Below, one piece after another: positions 1 through 7,498 of a stretch of 33,614 nt of DNA (position 1 is the first letter of the stretch; the number at the start of each line of letters is the position of its first letter). Location of the stretch: the NCBI GenBank assembly GCA_021837545.1, contig JAKBFR010000013.1:1-33614 (forward strand). The letters are read 5' to 3'. Origin of the DNA: Bacillota bacterium. Lineage in GTDB: Bacteria; Bacillota_A; Clostridia; Clostridiales; Clostridiaceae. The position numbers and the translations under genes were made by a program. Under the pieces are notes generated by a model that was not told the DNA's origin, ran no database searches, and saw only the letters and a list, made by a program, of their open reading frames with translations.

Positions 1-372
1 GATACTATACTTGCAAGGGCTAAGGCTGGAGAATATACTCAAAATGAAATGAAGGGTATAAATAATGAGGATTTAACTAAATATTTTAAAATAAAAGACG
101 ATATATACTATATAGAGTCTAAAATTAAGAATATGGTGACTTTTAAGAAACATGATTTGATTTTAGATACATATGAAACTGGGTTTGATTTGATAATATG
201 CAGAAATGTTGTTATTTATTTTAATAATGATAGTAAACAAGAAATTTATAAAAAATTTAGTAATTCATTAAAAAAAGGTGGGCTTTTATTTGTAGGAGCT
301 ACAGAAAGCATTTACAATTATAGAGACTATGGATTTGAAAAAGCATCTACCTTTATCTATAAAAAAATATAA
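1..372 (+). CDS. cheR: Chemotaxis protein methyltransferase CheR, 3' part only
   Basis: The frame is open from base 1, so only the C-terminal 123 codons are present. CheR uses S-adenosylmethionine to methylate glutamates in chemoreceptors, setting adaptation. The visible part holds the end of the Rossmann-like methyltransferase fold: FDLIICRNVVIYF is the classic CheR signature (FDlIfCRNVliYF), followed by KKGGLLFVGATES, which matches the family's LxpGGxLfvGxsE segment. The stop is followed 13 bases later by the cheA start, and the cheA Shine-Dalgarno site AAAGGAGG overlaps the cheR stop, so the two are co-transcribed and probably translationally coupled. The first ATG in the window is internal and is not the true start. 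Confidence 0.93.
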   Translation, partial: DTILARAKAGEYTQNEMKGINNEDLTKYFKIKDDIYYIESKIKNMVTFKKHDLILDTYETGFDLIICRNVVIYFNNDSKQEIYKKFSNSLKKGGLLFVGATESIYNYRDYGFEKASTFIYKKI

Positions 373-385
373 AGGAGGACTAAAG

Positions 386-2467
386 ATGGATACATCTCAA
401 TATATGTCAATGTTTTTAGAAGAATCATTAGAAAATTTACAAACATTAAATGAATCTCTATTAGAGTTAGAACAAAATCCAGAGGATACAGATAAAGTAA
501 ATGCAATATTTAGGGTTGCTCATACGATTAAAGGAATGGCGGCAACTATGGGATTTACAGATCTTGCAGAGCTTACACACAAAATGGAGGATGTATTAGC
601 TGAGTTTAGAGAAGGGAAATTAAAAGTAACTCAAGATGTAGTAACAGTATTATTTGATTGTCTTGATACCTTAGAAAAAATGGTTGATAATGTTCAAGAA
701 GGATCTGACGAAAAAATAGAGATAGATAGTATAATTAAAGCTCTAGCTGACATAAAAAATAATGGGAATAAAAGTGGTACATTAGAAAAGATTGAGATAA
801 AAGAAATTACAGAAAATGTTATGGATTTAATAGTTAATGATGATTCAGATCTAGACCTAAATGAATATGATACATCTGTAATTAAACAAGCAAAAGAAAA
901 AGGATTTAATTCAATTGAAATAAAAATAACATTAAGTGAAAATACATTGCTAAAATCTGCAAGAGCATTTCTAATCGTTAAAGATCTTGAAGAACATGGT
1001 GAAATTTTAAAATCAGAACCATCAACTCAAGATATTGAAAATGAAGAATTTGATTTTGAATTAAAATTTATTTTAGTAACTAAAAATACTGTTGATGAAA
1101 TAATAACTGTTGTAAATGGGATTTCAGAAGTAACTGAAGTTGAAGCTTCATTAATTGAATTTGAAAATATTGAATTAGTAGCTCCAAAAGAAATAGAAAA
1201 GAATCAAATAGAAAAGAAAGAAATGCCACAAGAACAAAAAATAGAGAAAAAAGATTTAAGTCAAAACCCAGTACAAATAAACACTGAAGTTGAACAATTA
1301 TTAACAAAGAAACCAGCTCAAAAGAAAGAAGTTAAAAAAACACATCAATCTGTAAGAGTTGATTTAGAAAAAATAGATAATTTAATGAATATGGTTTCTG
1401 AACTTGTAATTTATAGAACAAGATTAGAACAAATAGTTATTTCACATAAATCACAAGAATTAAATGAAACTTTAGAACAAGTGGGAAGAACAACATCTGA
1501 TCTTCAAGATTTAGTTATGAAAATTAGAATGTTACCATTAGATACAGTATTTAATAGATTCCCAAGAATGATAAGAGATATATCAGTAGAATTAAACAAG
1601 GAAATTAACTTTATTATAGAAGGTGCTGATACTGAACTTGATAGAACAGTTATTGATGAAATTGGAGAACCATTAATTCATTTATTAAGGAATGCAGCAG
1701 ATCATGGTGTAGAATCAGCTGAAAAGAGAATTGCACAAGGCAAGTCACCAGTTGGAACTGTTAAGTTAGTTGCATATCAAGAAGGAACAAAAGCATTAAT
1801 AAAAGTAATTGATGATGGTGCGGGAATAGACCTTGAAAGAGTAAAAGCAAAAGCTGAACAAAGAGGAATAAACACAGAAGGAATGTCAGATAGTGACATT
1901 AAAAACTTGATTTTTGCACAAGGTTTTAGCACTAATGAAGTAGTAACGGATATTTCAGGTAGAGGAGTTGGAATGGATGTTGTTAAGACAAAAATTGCAG
2001 CACTTGGAGGTACAGTAGATTTATATAGTGAAGAAGGCAAAGGATCAACTTTTGTTATTAAACTTCCACTTACATTACAAATAATACAAGCTCTACTTGT
2101 AAAAATAGGTGAAGAAACACTTGCTATATCATTAGGTTTCATAGATCGAGTAATAGATTATAAAGAAGAAAATATAAAGAGAAGTAATGGAAAAGAAGTT
2201 ATTGTTTACAGAGAAAATGTAATTCCATTAGTAAGATTAAATGAAACTTTGGATATAGAGGCTAGCGCAACTGATAAGAAATTTGTTATAATAGTGAATG
2301 TTGGTGATAAAACTATAGGTTTATTAGTCGATTCATTACTTGGACAACAAGAAATAGTAATCAAACCACTTGGAAAAACACTAAAGAGTTTAGATCAATA
2401 TATTGGTGCAACTATACTTGGAAATGGTCTAGTAACATTAATATTAGATGTGGGAGCATTATTATAA
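386..2467 (+). CDS. cheA: Chemotaxis histidine kinase CheA
   Basis: CheA autophosphorylates on the Hpt histidine and passes phosphate to CheY in receptor-CheW arrays at the membrane. I start at the ATG of MDTSQYMSMF because AAAGGAGG lies 6-8 bases upstream; the frame is open further upstream but has no ribosome site. The 693-residue protein shows P1/Hpt (AHTIKGMAA, phosphoacceptor His46), a CheY-binding-like P2 around 150-270, a Lys/Glu/Gln-rich linker, P3 dimerisation helices near 325-390, the P4 ATPase with N box HLLRNAADHG (from residue 432), G1 DDGAGID (near 476) and G2 GRGVGMD (near 525), and a CheW-like P5 from about 562. All catalytic motifs look intact and length is typical. It lies between cheR and cheC. 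Confidence 0.97.
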   Translation: MDTSQYMSMFLEESLENLQTLNESLLELEQNPEDTDKVNAIFRVAHTIKGMAATMGFTDLAELTHKMEDVLAEFREGKLKVTQDVVTVLFDCLDTLEKMVDNVQEGSDEKIEIDSIIKALADIKNNGNKSGTLEKIEIKEITENVMDLIVNDDSDLDLNEYDTSVIKQAKEKGFNSIEIKITLSENTLLKSARAFLIVKDLEEHGEILKSEPSTQDIENEEFDFELKFILVTKNTVDEIITVVNGISEVTEVEASLIEFENIELVAPKEIEKNQIEKKEMPQEQKIEKKDLSQNPVQINTEVEQLLTKKPAQKKEVKKTHQSVRVDLEKIDNLMNMVSELVIYRTRLEQIVISHKSQELNETLEQVGRTTSDLQDLVMKIRMLPLDTVFNRFPRMIRDISVELNKEINFIIEGADTELDRTVIDEIGEPLIHLLRNAADHGVESAEKRIAQGKSPVGTVKLVAYQEGTKALIKVIDDGAGIDLERVKAKAEQRGINTEGMSDSDIKNLIFAQGFSTNEVVTDISGRGVGMDVVKTKIAALGGTVDLYSEEGKGSTFVIKLPLTLQIIQALLVKIGEETLAISLGFIDRVIDYKEENIKRSNGKEVIVYRENVIPLVRLNETLDIEASATDKKFVIIVNVGDKTIGLLVDSLLGQQEIVIKPLGKTLKSLDQYIGATILGNGLVTLILDVGALL

Positions 2468-2504
2468 CGACTAAATATAAGAAGTATTTTAAGGAGGGGT
2501 ATAA

Positions 2505-3104
2505 GTGGAGTATTCTAATTTTAGCGCTTTACAATTAGATGCACTTAAAGAAGTCTCTAATATAGGTGCAGGAAATGCAGCAACTGCTCTTTCTGTGATG
2601 ATAGGAAAAAAGGTAGATATGACAGTACCTGCAGTGAATATAATAAAATTAGACGATATAGTGCAAGCAAATGGAGAAGTTGAAGTTGCTGGTACAGTTG
2701 TTAGAGTGTTTGGGGATATAGCCGGAAATATTCTTCTGGTATTCGAAAAGCCAACAGCTGAAAATATAATAGAAAAATTAGTGGGAAGCAAGCAATCACC
2801 TGAAAGTGAAATGGGCAGTTCAGTATTATGTGAGATAGCAAATATAATATCAGCATCTTATATGAACTCAATATCACAATTAACTAATCTTGCTATGGCA
2901 CCATCAGTACCAGCTACATCATATGATATGCTAGGTGCAATACTCACAACAACATTTATAGAATCTAATCAATATGATGAATATATATTAGATATAGAAA
3001 CTGTATTTTTAGATGATACAGAAGAAAATATAGGTGGGCATTTTTATTATATCCCTATGCCAGGATCATTAGAAAGAATATTAGAATCTATAGGAATAAA
3101 TTAA
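2505..3104 (+). CDS. cheC: CheY-P phosphatase CheC
   Basis: CheC dephosphorylates CheY-P and, in organisms with CheD, takes part in adaptation. The 199-residue protein carries two copies of the family's active-site pattern (D/S)x3Ex2Nx22P: Asp12-Glu16-Asn19-Pro42 and Ser106-Glu110-Asn113-Pro136. Both spacings match exactly, so both sites should be active. Translation starts at GTG, behind a strong AAGGAGGGG site seven to eight bases upstream. It follows cheA by 37 bases and precedes cheY by 19, consistent with one operon. Whether a cheD exists cannot be seen here. Confidence 0.94.
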   Translation: MEYSNFSALQLDALKEVSNIGAGNAATALSVMIGKKVDMTVPAVNIIKLDDIVQANGEVEVAGTVVRVFGDIAGNILLVFEKPTAENIIEKLVGSKQSPESEMGSSVLCEIANIISASYMNSISQLTNLAMAPSVPATSYDMLGAILTTTFIESNQYDEYILDIETVFLDDTEENIGGHFYYIPMPGSLERILESIGIN

Positions 3105-3123
3105 ATTTTGGAGGTAAAATTAT

Positions 3124-3483
3124 ATGGCTAGAGTTTTGATTGTGGACGATGCAGCATTCATGAGAATGATGATAAAGGACATTTTAGAAAAGAATGATTT
3201 TGAAATAGTAGGAGAGGCAAATAACGGAATAGTTGCAGTAGATCTTTATAAGAAGGAAAAACCAGATGTTGTTACAATGGATATAACTATGCCTGATATG
3301 GATGGTATAGAGGCCGTTAAACAAATAAAAGCATTTGATCCAAATGCTAAAGTAATCATGTGCTCTGCAATGGGACAACAATCAATGGTTATGGATGCAA
3401 TAAGAGCAGGGGCAAAGGACTTTATAGTAAAACCATTCCAAGCAGATAGAGTTTTAGAAGCTATAAAGAAAGTTGTAGGCTAG
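3124..3483 (+). CDS. cheY: Chemotaxis response regulator CheY
   Basis: A 119-residue stand-alone receiver domain. Asp8-Asp9 form the acidic Mg2+ pocket, Asp53 in TMDITMPDMDG is the phosphoacceptor, Ser81 is the switch Ser/Thr and Lys103 in VKPF is the conserved lysine. There is no output domain, so it should act by binding the flagellar switch (FliM, FliY). It receives phosphate from CheA and is cleared by CheC and FliY, all encoded within 3 kb. Start ATG is preceded by TTGGAGGT. Its stop is followed by a repeat-like spacer before cheW. Confidence 0.97.
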   Translation: MARVLIVDDAAFMRMMIKDILEKNDFEIVGEANNGIVAVDLYKKEKPDVVTMDITMPDMDGIEAVKQIKAFDPNAKVIMCSAMGQQSMVMDAIRAGAKDFIVKPFQADRVLEAIKKVVG

Positions 3484-3488
3484 TTATA

Positions 3489-3572
3489 TCAATTAACAAT
3501 TAACAATTGAGGTTGAAATTTCAACGGAATTTCTGAATAATTGAGAATTGATAATTGAGAATTGAAAATTGT
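3489..3572. repeat. Short-repeat palindromic element between cheY and cheW
   Basis: The 105-base cheY-cheW spacer consists almost wholly of iterated 7-9 base units: AATTAAC/ACAATT units on the left and AATTGAGAATTG-like units on the right, which are largely complementary to each other. At the centre is the perfect 14-base palindrome GTTGAAATTTCAAC (3522-3535). The element ends just before the cheW Shine-Dalgarno site. It looks like a small dispersed, MITE-like palindromic repeat of a type I associate with clostridial genomes; that identity is from memory and needs a genome search. Confidence 0.6.
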
Positions 3573-3588
3573 TAAGGAGGTTAAGAAA

Positions 3589-3990
3589 ATGCAAATAGTA
3601 GTATTCAAATTAGGAGAAGAACATTTTGCAGTAGAAACAGAAAGAGTTCAAAGTATCAATGATACTATGGGGATTACAATAGTACCTAAATCTCCACGTT
3701 ATATTAAAGGATTAATAAATTTACGTGGAAGCATTAAATCTCTTGTTGACATAAATTTGTTATTGAATGTAACTCCTGGCACTGAACAAAATAATATAAT
3801 AATTTTAACAGTTAAAGATGAAGAAATAGGAATAACAGTAGATGAAGTTGAAGAAGTTCTAGATATAGATGAAAAAAGTATACAAAAATTAGATAAGGAA
3901 GCAGATAAAGAACAACCTTATATAAAAGGTATACTGAATTATGATGAAAAACTTCTTACAATAATAGATATTGATAAACTATTAAAGTGA
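3589..3990 (+). CDS. cheW: Chemotaxis adaptor protein CheW
   Basis: CheW couples chemoreceptors to CheA in signalling arrays. The 133-residue protein is a single CheW/SH3-like domain, with the family's IVPKSPRYIKGLINLRG stretch near residues 31-47 and the C-terminal ILNYDEKLLTIIDIDKLL strand and helix. I place the start at MQIVVFKLG because TAAGGAGG sits 8-10 bases upstream; an upstream in-frame ATG lies in the repeat element and has no ribosome site. It follows cheY after a repeat-filled spacer and precedes fliM by 33 bases. Confidence 0.95.
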   Translation: MQIVVFKLGEEHFAVETERVQSINDTMGITIVPKSPRYIKGLINLRGSIKSLVDINLLLNVTPGTEQNNIIILTVKDEEIGITVDEVEEVLDIDEKSIQKLDKEADKEQPYIKGILNYDEKLLTIIDIDKLLK

Positions 3991-4023
3991 TTATGAAACT
4001 AATTATTGAAATGAGGGAATAAA

Positions 4024-5019
4024 ATGGCAGATGTATTATCGCAAAATGAAATAGATGCCTTGTTATCAGCCCTATCTACAGGTGAATTAGAATCAGAAGA
4101 AGTTGGAAAAGAGGATGAAAATCATAAAATTAAACTTTATGATTTTAGGAGTCCTCAAAAATTCTCAAAGGAACATATAAGGACTCTTGAATTGATTCAT
4201 GACAATTATGCAAGAATTATTTCTAACTACTTAACTGGTCAAACTAGACAAAATGTTAAAGTTAAAATAGAAACTGTAGAGCAGATATCATATGAGGAAT
4301 TTATACATTCTGTACAAAACCCTACTATTATTACGATATTTAAAATGCCACCATTATCAGGCACAATAATATTTGAAACTAATCCCCAATTTTCCCTTCA
4401 AGTAATAGATATTTTACTTGGAGGAAAAGGAAATAGGAAAATTGAAACAAAAGAATTCACAGATATTGATAAAAATATAATGCGACAAATTACAGCTGGA
4501 ATGATAAGCAATTTGAGATTAGCGTGGGAATCTATTTTAGATGTAGAACCTGAAATTGAAGCAGTTGAAACAAACCCTGCAGTAAATCAGACTATGGCAC
4601 CTAATGACCCAGTAGCATTGATAACATTTTCAGTAGAGATGAATAAACGTAGTACTTTTATAAATATGTGTATTCCTTATTTAAGTATAGAAAAAATATT
4701 GGATAAATTAGTAGTACAATACGCATTCAGAAATGATGACGAAAGTCTTATGGCTGAATCAAGAGAAAAAATAGAAAAAGGTATTAATAAAGTTGATGTT
4801 GATGTAATAGCTGAACTTGGACATACTAATATAACTGTAGATGATTTTTTAAGATTAACAGTAGGTGATGTAATTAAACTTGATACTAAAAGTTCATCCC
4901 CAATAAAGGTATATGTAGGTAATGAAGAGTGTTACTATGCGAAACCGGGTATAACAGGAAAGAACATGGGGGTTATTATTTTAGACATAACAGATAAGGA
5001 AGTGAATGAATATGAGTAA
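4024..5019 (+). CDS. fliM: Flagellar motor switch protein FliM
   Basis: FliM forms the middle of the C-ring and binds CheY-P to reverse motor rotation. The 331-residue protein starts MADVLSQNEIDALLSAL, with the conserved CheY-P-binding segment (S/Q)QxEIDALL at residues 6-14, then a CheC-like middle domain that lacks the phosphatase pattern, and a C-terminal SpoA (FliN-like) domain from about residue 255. Length is typical. ATG follows ATGAGGGAAT. Its last four codons overlap the start of fliY, implying translational coupling and matched amounts of the two C-ring proteins. Confidence 0.96.
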   Translation: MADVLSQNEIDALLSALSTGELESEEVGKEDENHKIKLYDFRSPQKFSKEHIRTLELIHDNYARIISNYLTGQTRQNVKVKIETVEQISYEEFIHSVQNPTIITIFKMPPLSGTIIFETNPQFSLQVIDILLGGKGNRKIETKEFTDIDKNIMRQITAGMISNLRLAWESILDVEPEIEAVETNPAVNQTMAPNDPVALITFSVEMNKRSTFINMCIPYLSIEKILDKLVVQYAFRNDDESLMAESREKIEKGINKVDVDVIAELGHTNITVDDFLRLTVGDVIKLDTKSSSPIKVYVGNEECYYAKPGITGKNMGVIILDITDKEVNEYE

Positions 5020-6208
5020 TAACTTTTTATCACAAGAAGAAATAAATGCATTATTAGCAGGAGAAGATACATCTTCTAGTGAAAGCGAAAATACATCATC
5101 TGATGAAAACAAATCGGAAGAAGAAATCATAACTGATATTGATAAAGATTTATTGGGAGAAATTGGAAATATCTCCATGGGTTCAGCTTCAACAGCATTA
5201 TATCAACTTATCAATCAACAAGTTAACATAACTACACCAGTAGTAACCGTAACGACTTTAAGGGAAATAAAAAAAGCATTTGAAACTCCTAATATTGTTT
5301 TAGATATTCAGTATGTTGCAGGTATAATAGGAAGAAATATATTAATTATAAAAATCTCAGATGGTTTAGTTATATCGAATCTTATGATGGGTGGAGATGG
5401 AAATATAACAGATGCTCACGAATTATCTGAAATAGAAATTAGTGCAGTATCAGAAGCTATGAATCAAATGATAGGTTCAGCAGCCACATCAATGGCTACT
5501 ATGTTTGGAAGAAAAGTTGATATATCACCACCAACATCAAGAATAGTAGAAGATGGATCTTTACCACTTTCAGATGCTATATCAGAAGATGAACCAATAG
5601 TTAGAGTATCATTTAAGATGACTATTGGTGATATTGTAGATAGTAACATAATGCAAATATTCCCAATTAAAACAGCCAAGAATATTGTATCAATTATGAC
5701 CGGAGAAGATAAAGTAGAAGAAGTGGCAAAAGTAGAACCAACTAAAGCCACATACAGTGAACCAATTGTGAATAAAGAAATAAATGAGAGACAAGATACT
5801 GTTAGAGTAAATGAACCACAATATCAGCCGGAACCGCAGTATCAGTCACAATCTCAATATGAGCAACCTATGCAAAGAATGCAACAACCAGTGGAAGTTC
5901 ATTCAGCTGCATTTGAACCATTAGTTCCTCAAGATAATATTCCACCAATAAGAAATATAGATTTAATATTGGATGTTCCTTTAGATATATCTGTAGTTTT
6001 AGGTAGAACTAAAAAGAGCATACAGGATATTTTAAATTTGGGAACTGGTTCATTAATAGAATTGGATAAACTTGCAGAAGAACCAGTTGAAATATTAGTT
6101 AATGGAAAACAAATAGCACTTGGAGAAGTTGTTGTTGTTGATGAAAACTTTGGAATAAGGATAACTAATATAGTAAGTAGTGTTGAAAGAATAAAGAGAA
6201 TTAGATAA
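5012..6208 (+). CDS. fliY: Flagellar motor switch phosphatase FliY
   Basis: FliY is the Firmicute C-ring protein combining a CheC-type CheY-P phosphatase with a FliN domain. Residue order: N-terminal FLSQEEINALL (CheY-binding, as in FliM), CheC-like domain with two intact active-site patterns (Asp46-Glu50-Asn53 and Ser144-Glu148-Asn151, each with a Pro 23 residues on), a Gln/Pro-rich linker near 250-290 with PQYQ-type repeats, and a C-terminal SpoA/FliN domain from about 319. I start at MSNNFLSQ since AAGGAAG is nine bases upstream; an ATG two codons earlier is too close. It overlaps fliM by eight bases and is the last gene before a strong terminator. Confidence 0.95.
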   Translation: MSNNFLSQEEINALLAGEDTSSSESENTSSDENKSEEEIITDIDKDLLGEIGNISMGSASTALYQLINQQVNITTPVVTVTTLREIKKAFETPNIVLDIQYVAGIIGRNILIIKISDGLVISNLMMGGDGNITDAHELSEIEISAVSEAMNQMIGSAATSMATMFGRKVDISPPTSRIVEDGSLPLSDAISEDEPIVRVSFKMTIGDIVDSNIMQIFPIKTAKNIVSIMTGEDKVEEVAKVEPTKATYSEPIVNKEINERQDTVRVNEPQYQPEPQYQSQSQYEQPMQRMQQPVEVHSAAFEPLVPQDNIPPIRNIDLILDVPLDISVVLGRTKKSIQDILNLGTGSLIELDKLAEEPVEILVNGKQIALGEVVVVDENFGIRITNIVSSVERIKRIR

Positions 6209-6234
6209 AAACTCCCCACAGGGGAGTTTTTTTT
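6209..6234 (+). terminator. Intrinsic terminator of the che-fliM-fliY operon
   Basis: Directly after the fliY stop, AACTCCCC pairs with GGGGAGTT across a three-base loop (ACA), followed by a run of T. This is a strong Rho-independent terminator and marks the end of the chemotaxis/switch transcript. Confidence 0.93.
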
Positions 6235-6260
6235 ATATACAGAAACTACGGGTATTTCGA

Positions 6261-6555
6261 AACATAGATACCAAAAGTGATAATTAGGGTTAATTGAATA
6301 AACTACCGAAATGAAGGTTATGCATTTGTTCGGGTTACTGAGGATTTAGCTGTGAATTTCTATCAGTAGAAGTTGCCCCCATTTAAGCATGCTCCCAATA
6401 TTCATTAAGACAAGCATAAATGGAACAACTTCTACTGAAGAAATATCTACAGCTAAATCCTCTGATGTAACGCCTCCGCAAAAGCATGACCTTCATTTCT
6501 GGTATATACATATACTTAAGATACACGTCTAATTTTAAATTGGGTATCTATATGT
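6261..6555 (+). repeat. Long imperfect inverted repeat (about 295 bp), possible structured RNA or MITE
   Basis: No convincing gene lies in 6235-6640. Instead two arms pair over most of the interval. The core runs from ACCGAAATGAAGGTTATGC (6305-6323) against GCATGACC..CTGGT (near 6483-6502), through a perfect 14-base block (GAGGATTTAGCTGT with ACAGCTAAATCCTC) and a perfect 12-base block (CAGTAGAAGTTG with CAACTTCTACTG), to CCATTTA/TAAATGG near an apical loop at about 6391-6409. Outside this, AACATAGATACC (6261) can pair with GGTATCTATATGTT (6542-6555). At least one difference between arms is a U-G wobble in plus-strand RNA. Function unknown. Confidence 0.75.
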
Positions 6556-6642
6556 TAAATACTTAAATGCTATTAATTAACCATGAAAATTTAATATTAA
6601 TATTGTTTTAAAATATTTTATTCATATAATAAGTATCTTTTT

Positions 6643-7131
6643 ATGTTTCGCCATACCCTTAAACTATTTATAAGGACTAGAGCAATAAATATTAAGGACA
6701 AATTGTGGCTATCTTTTAGTGAAGATGAAGGTTATGAAGAATTTTCTCCATGGGCATCGATAATGATTGATGATGGAAAGGTAATAAATCATTATTTTAA
6801 CGCAATAAAATTAAATGCAACAAAGACTAAATTAAATATTGATGGAGCTTGCAATAAAGATTTAGCAAGACTAAAAGGAAATTTGTGTGTAGTTAAAGAA
6901 AGATTACAAATTAATTCGTATGATAATATTGCGGAAGAATTAGCTTATGAAATAGCAATGAGATTAGGTATTGACTGTTCACCAGCTGGTATGTTCCCTA
7001 ATGGATTATGTTTTTCAATTATAGATGAAACTAAAGACTTAATTCCAGTGAATATATTAATAGGATTAGAACAAGGTAGTTTTGAAGAGGGTAACCTCTT
7101 CTTTTTTTGTTCGTCCAGCGTGTTTCCTTAA
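6643..7131 (+). CDS. Uncharacterised ORF, possible gene remnant
   Basis: A 162-codon frame that I do not recognise. It is hydrophilic and mixed alpha/beta in composition, with no signal peptide or membrane segment. The stretch EELAYEIAMRLGID faintly recalls the start of HipA-like kinase domains, but this is weak. There is no Shine-Dalgarno site before the ATG, and the frame is open upstream to 6601. The last 15-20 codons are encoded by a terminator-like hairpin with a T7 tract (7084-7108), giving the odd tail NLFFFCSSSVFP. A start lost upstream and an end fused to a terminator suggest a decayed or truncated gene; real but atypical translation is possible. Confidence 0.4.
   Translation: MFRHTLKLFIRTRAINIKDKLWLSFSEDEGYEEFSPWASIMIDDGKVINHYFNAIKLNATKTKLNIDGACNKDLARLKGNLCVVKERLQINSYDNIAEELAYEIAMRLGIDCSPAGMFPNGLCFSIIDETKDLIPVNILIGLEQGSFEEGNLFFFCSSSVFP
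7084..7108 (+). terminator. Terminator-like hairpin inside the 3' end of the 6643 ORF
   Basis: GAAGAGG pairs with CCTCTTC over a GTAA loop, then seven T. It has the full form of an intrinsic terminator but lies within an open frame, which argues that the ORF end is not an original coding end. Confidence 0.75.
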
Positions 7132-7160
7132 CTAATGAAACTTGGTAACACACTGAGCGA

Positions 7161-7188
7161 AAAAGCTCAAAAATTATTTTTGAGTTTT
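7161..7188 (+). terminator. Second terminator-like hairpin
   Basis: CTCAAAAA pairs with TTTTTGAG over TTA, and the flanking AAAAG and TTTT extend the stem to about 12 pairs, ending in TTTT. AT-rich, so weaker than the hairpin at 7084. It may act on both strands. Confidence 0.6.
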
Positions 7189-7358
7189 ACCTACTAAATA
7201 AAAAGATTGTATTATTTTGAAGGAAAAAAATTTCATTGAAATCTATAAAACTTTATTTATAAAGCATATATCTTAAATGTAGGGAATAAAATTAACCCTT
7301 AAATTTTAGTGAGAAATCAAAATTAAAAAATAATTTATAAATGAAGGAGTTTGGTAAA

Positions 7359-7424
7359 ATGAGAGAAAAAATATGCACATTAAAAAAGAGCAGCTATGCT
7401 GCAATTAAGAACTTTTCACATTAA
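7359..7424 (+). CDS. Possible 21-residue leader peptide overlapping a tandem repeat
   Basis: ATG is preceded at a good distance (nine bases) by AAGGAG (7344-7349), and the frame reads MREKICTLKKSSYAAIKNFSH before TAA. The peptide is basic and matches no family I know. Its body is encoded by the first copy of a 41-bp tandem repeat, and its stop lies at the start of the second copy. It could be a leader peptide for the downstream gene at 7499, or a chance frame with a good ribosome site. The rest of 7132-7495 holds hairpins and AT-rich sequence without other genes. Confidence 0.35.
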   Translation: MREKICTLKKSSYAAIKNFSH

Positions 7425-7457
7425 AAAAGAGCAGCTATGCTGCATATAAGAACATTT
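7376..7457. repeat. Two tandem copies of a 41-bp unit with a hairpin in each
   Basis: Copy 1 (7376-7416) and copy 2 (7417-7457) both begin CACATTAAAAAAGAGCAGC and differ at only a few bases near their ends. Each holds GCAGC-TAT-GCTGC, a five-pair hairpin. Read on the minus strand, each hairpin is followed by TCTTTTTT, so each copy resembles a small minus-strand terminator. Confidence 0.85.
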
Positions 7458-7498
7458 TTGTGGATTAACTTGTTAGTATATAAATATGAAGGGGAATG

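Noticed and set aside
329..385. Longer CheA N-terminus starting within cheR
   Set aside because: No ribosome site upstream; the extra 19 residues overlap cheR coding sequence, and AAAGGAGG points to 386.
1080..2142. Minus-strand frames opposite cheA, and similar ones opposite fliY, fliD, the SDR gene and others
   Set aside because: They lack ribosome sites, have hydrophobic or biased compositions typical of antisense frames in AT-rich genes, and lie fully within well supported plus-strand genes.
6261..6555. 6S RNA
   Set aside because: A long hairpin of similar size, but pairing is too extended, the total is too long, and I cannot identify the characteristic central bubble. Left as unknown.
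7376..7457. CRISPR-like repeats
   Set aside because: Only two directly abutting 41-bp copies with no spacers between them and no cas genes; this is a tandem duplication.
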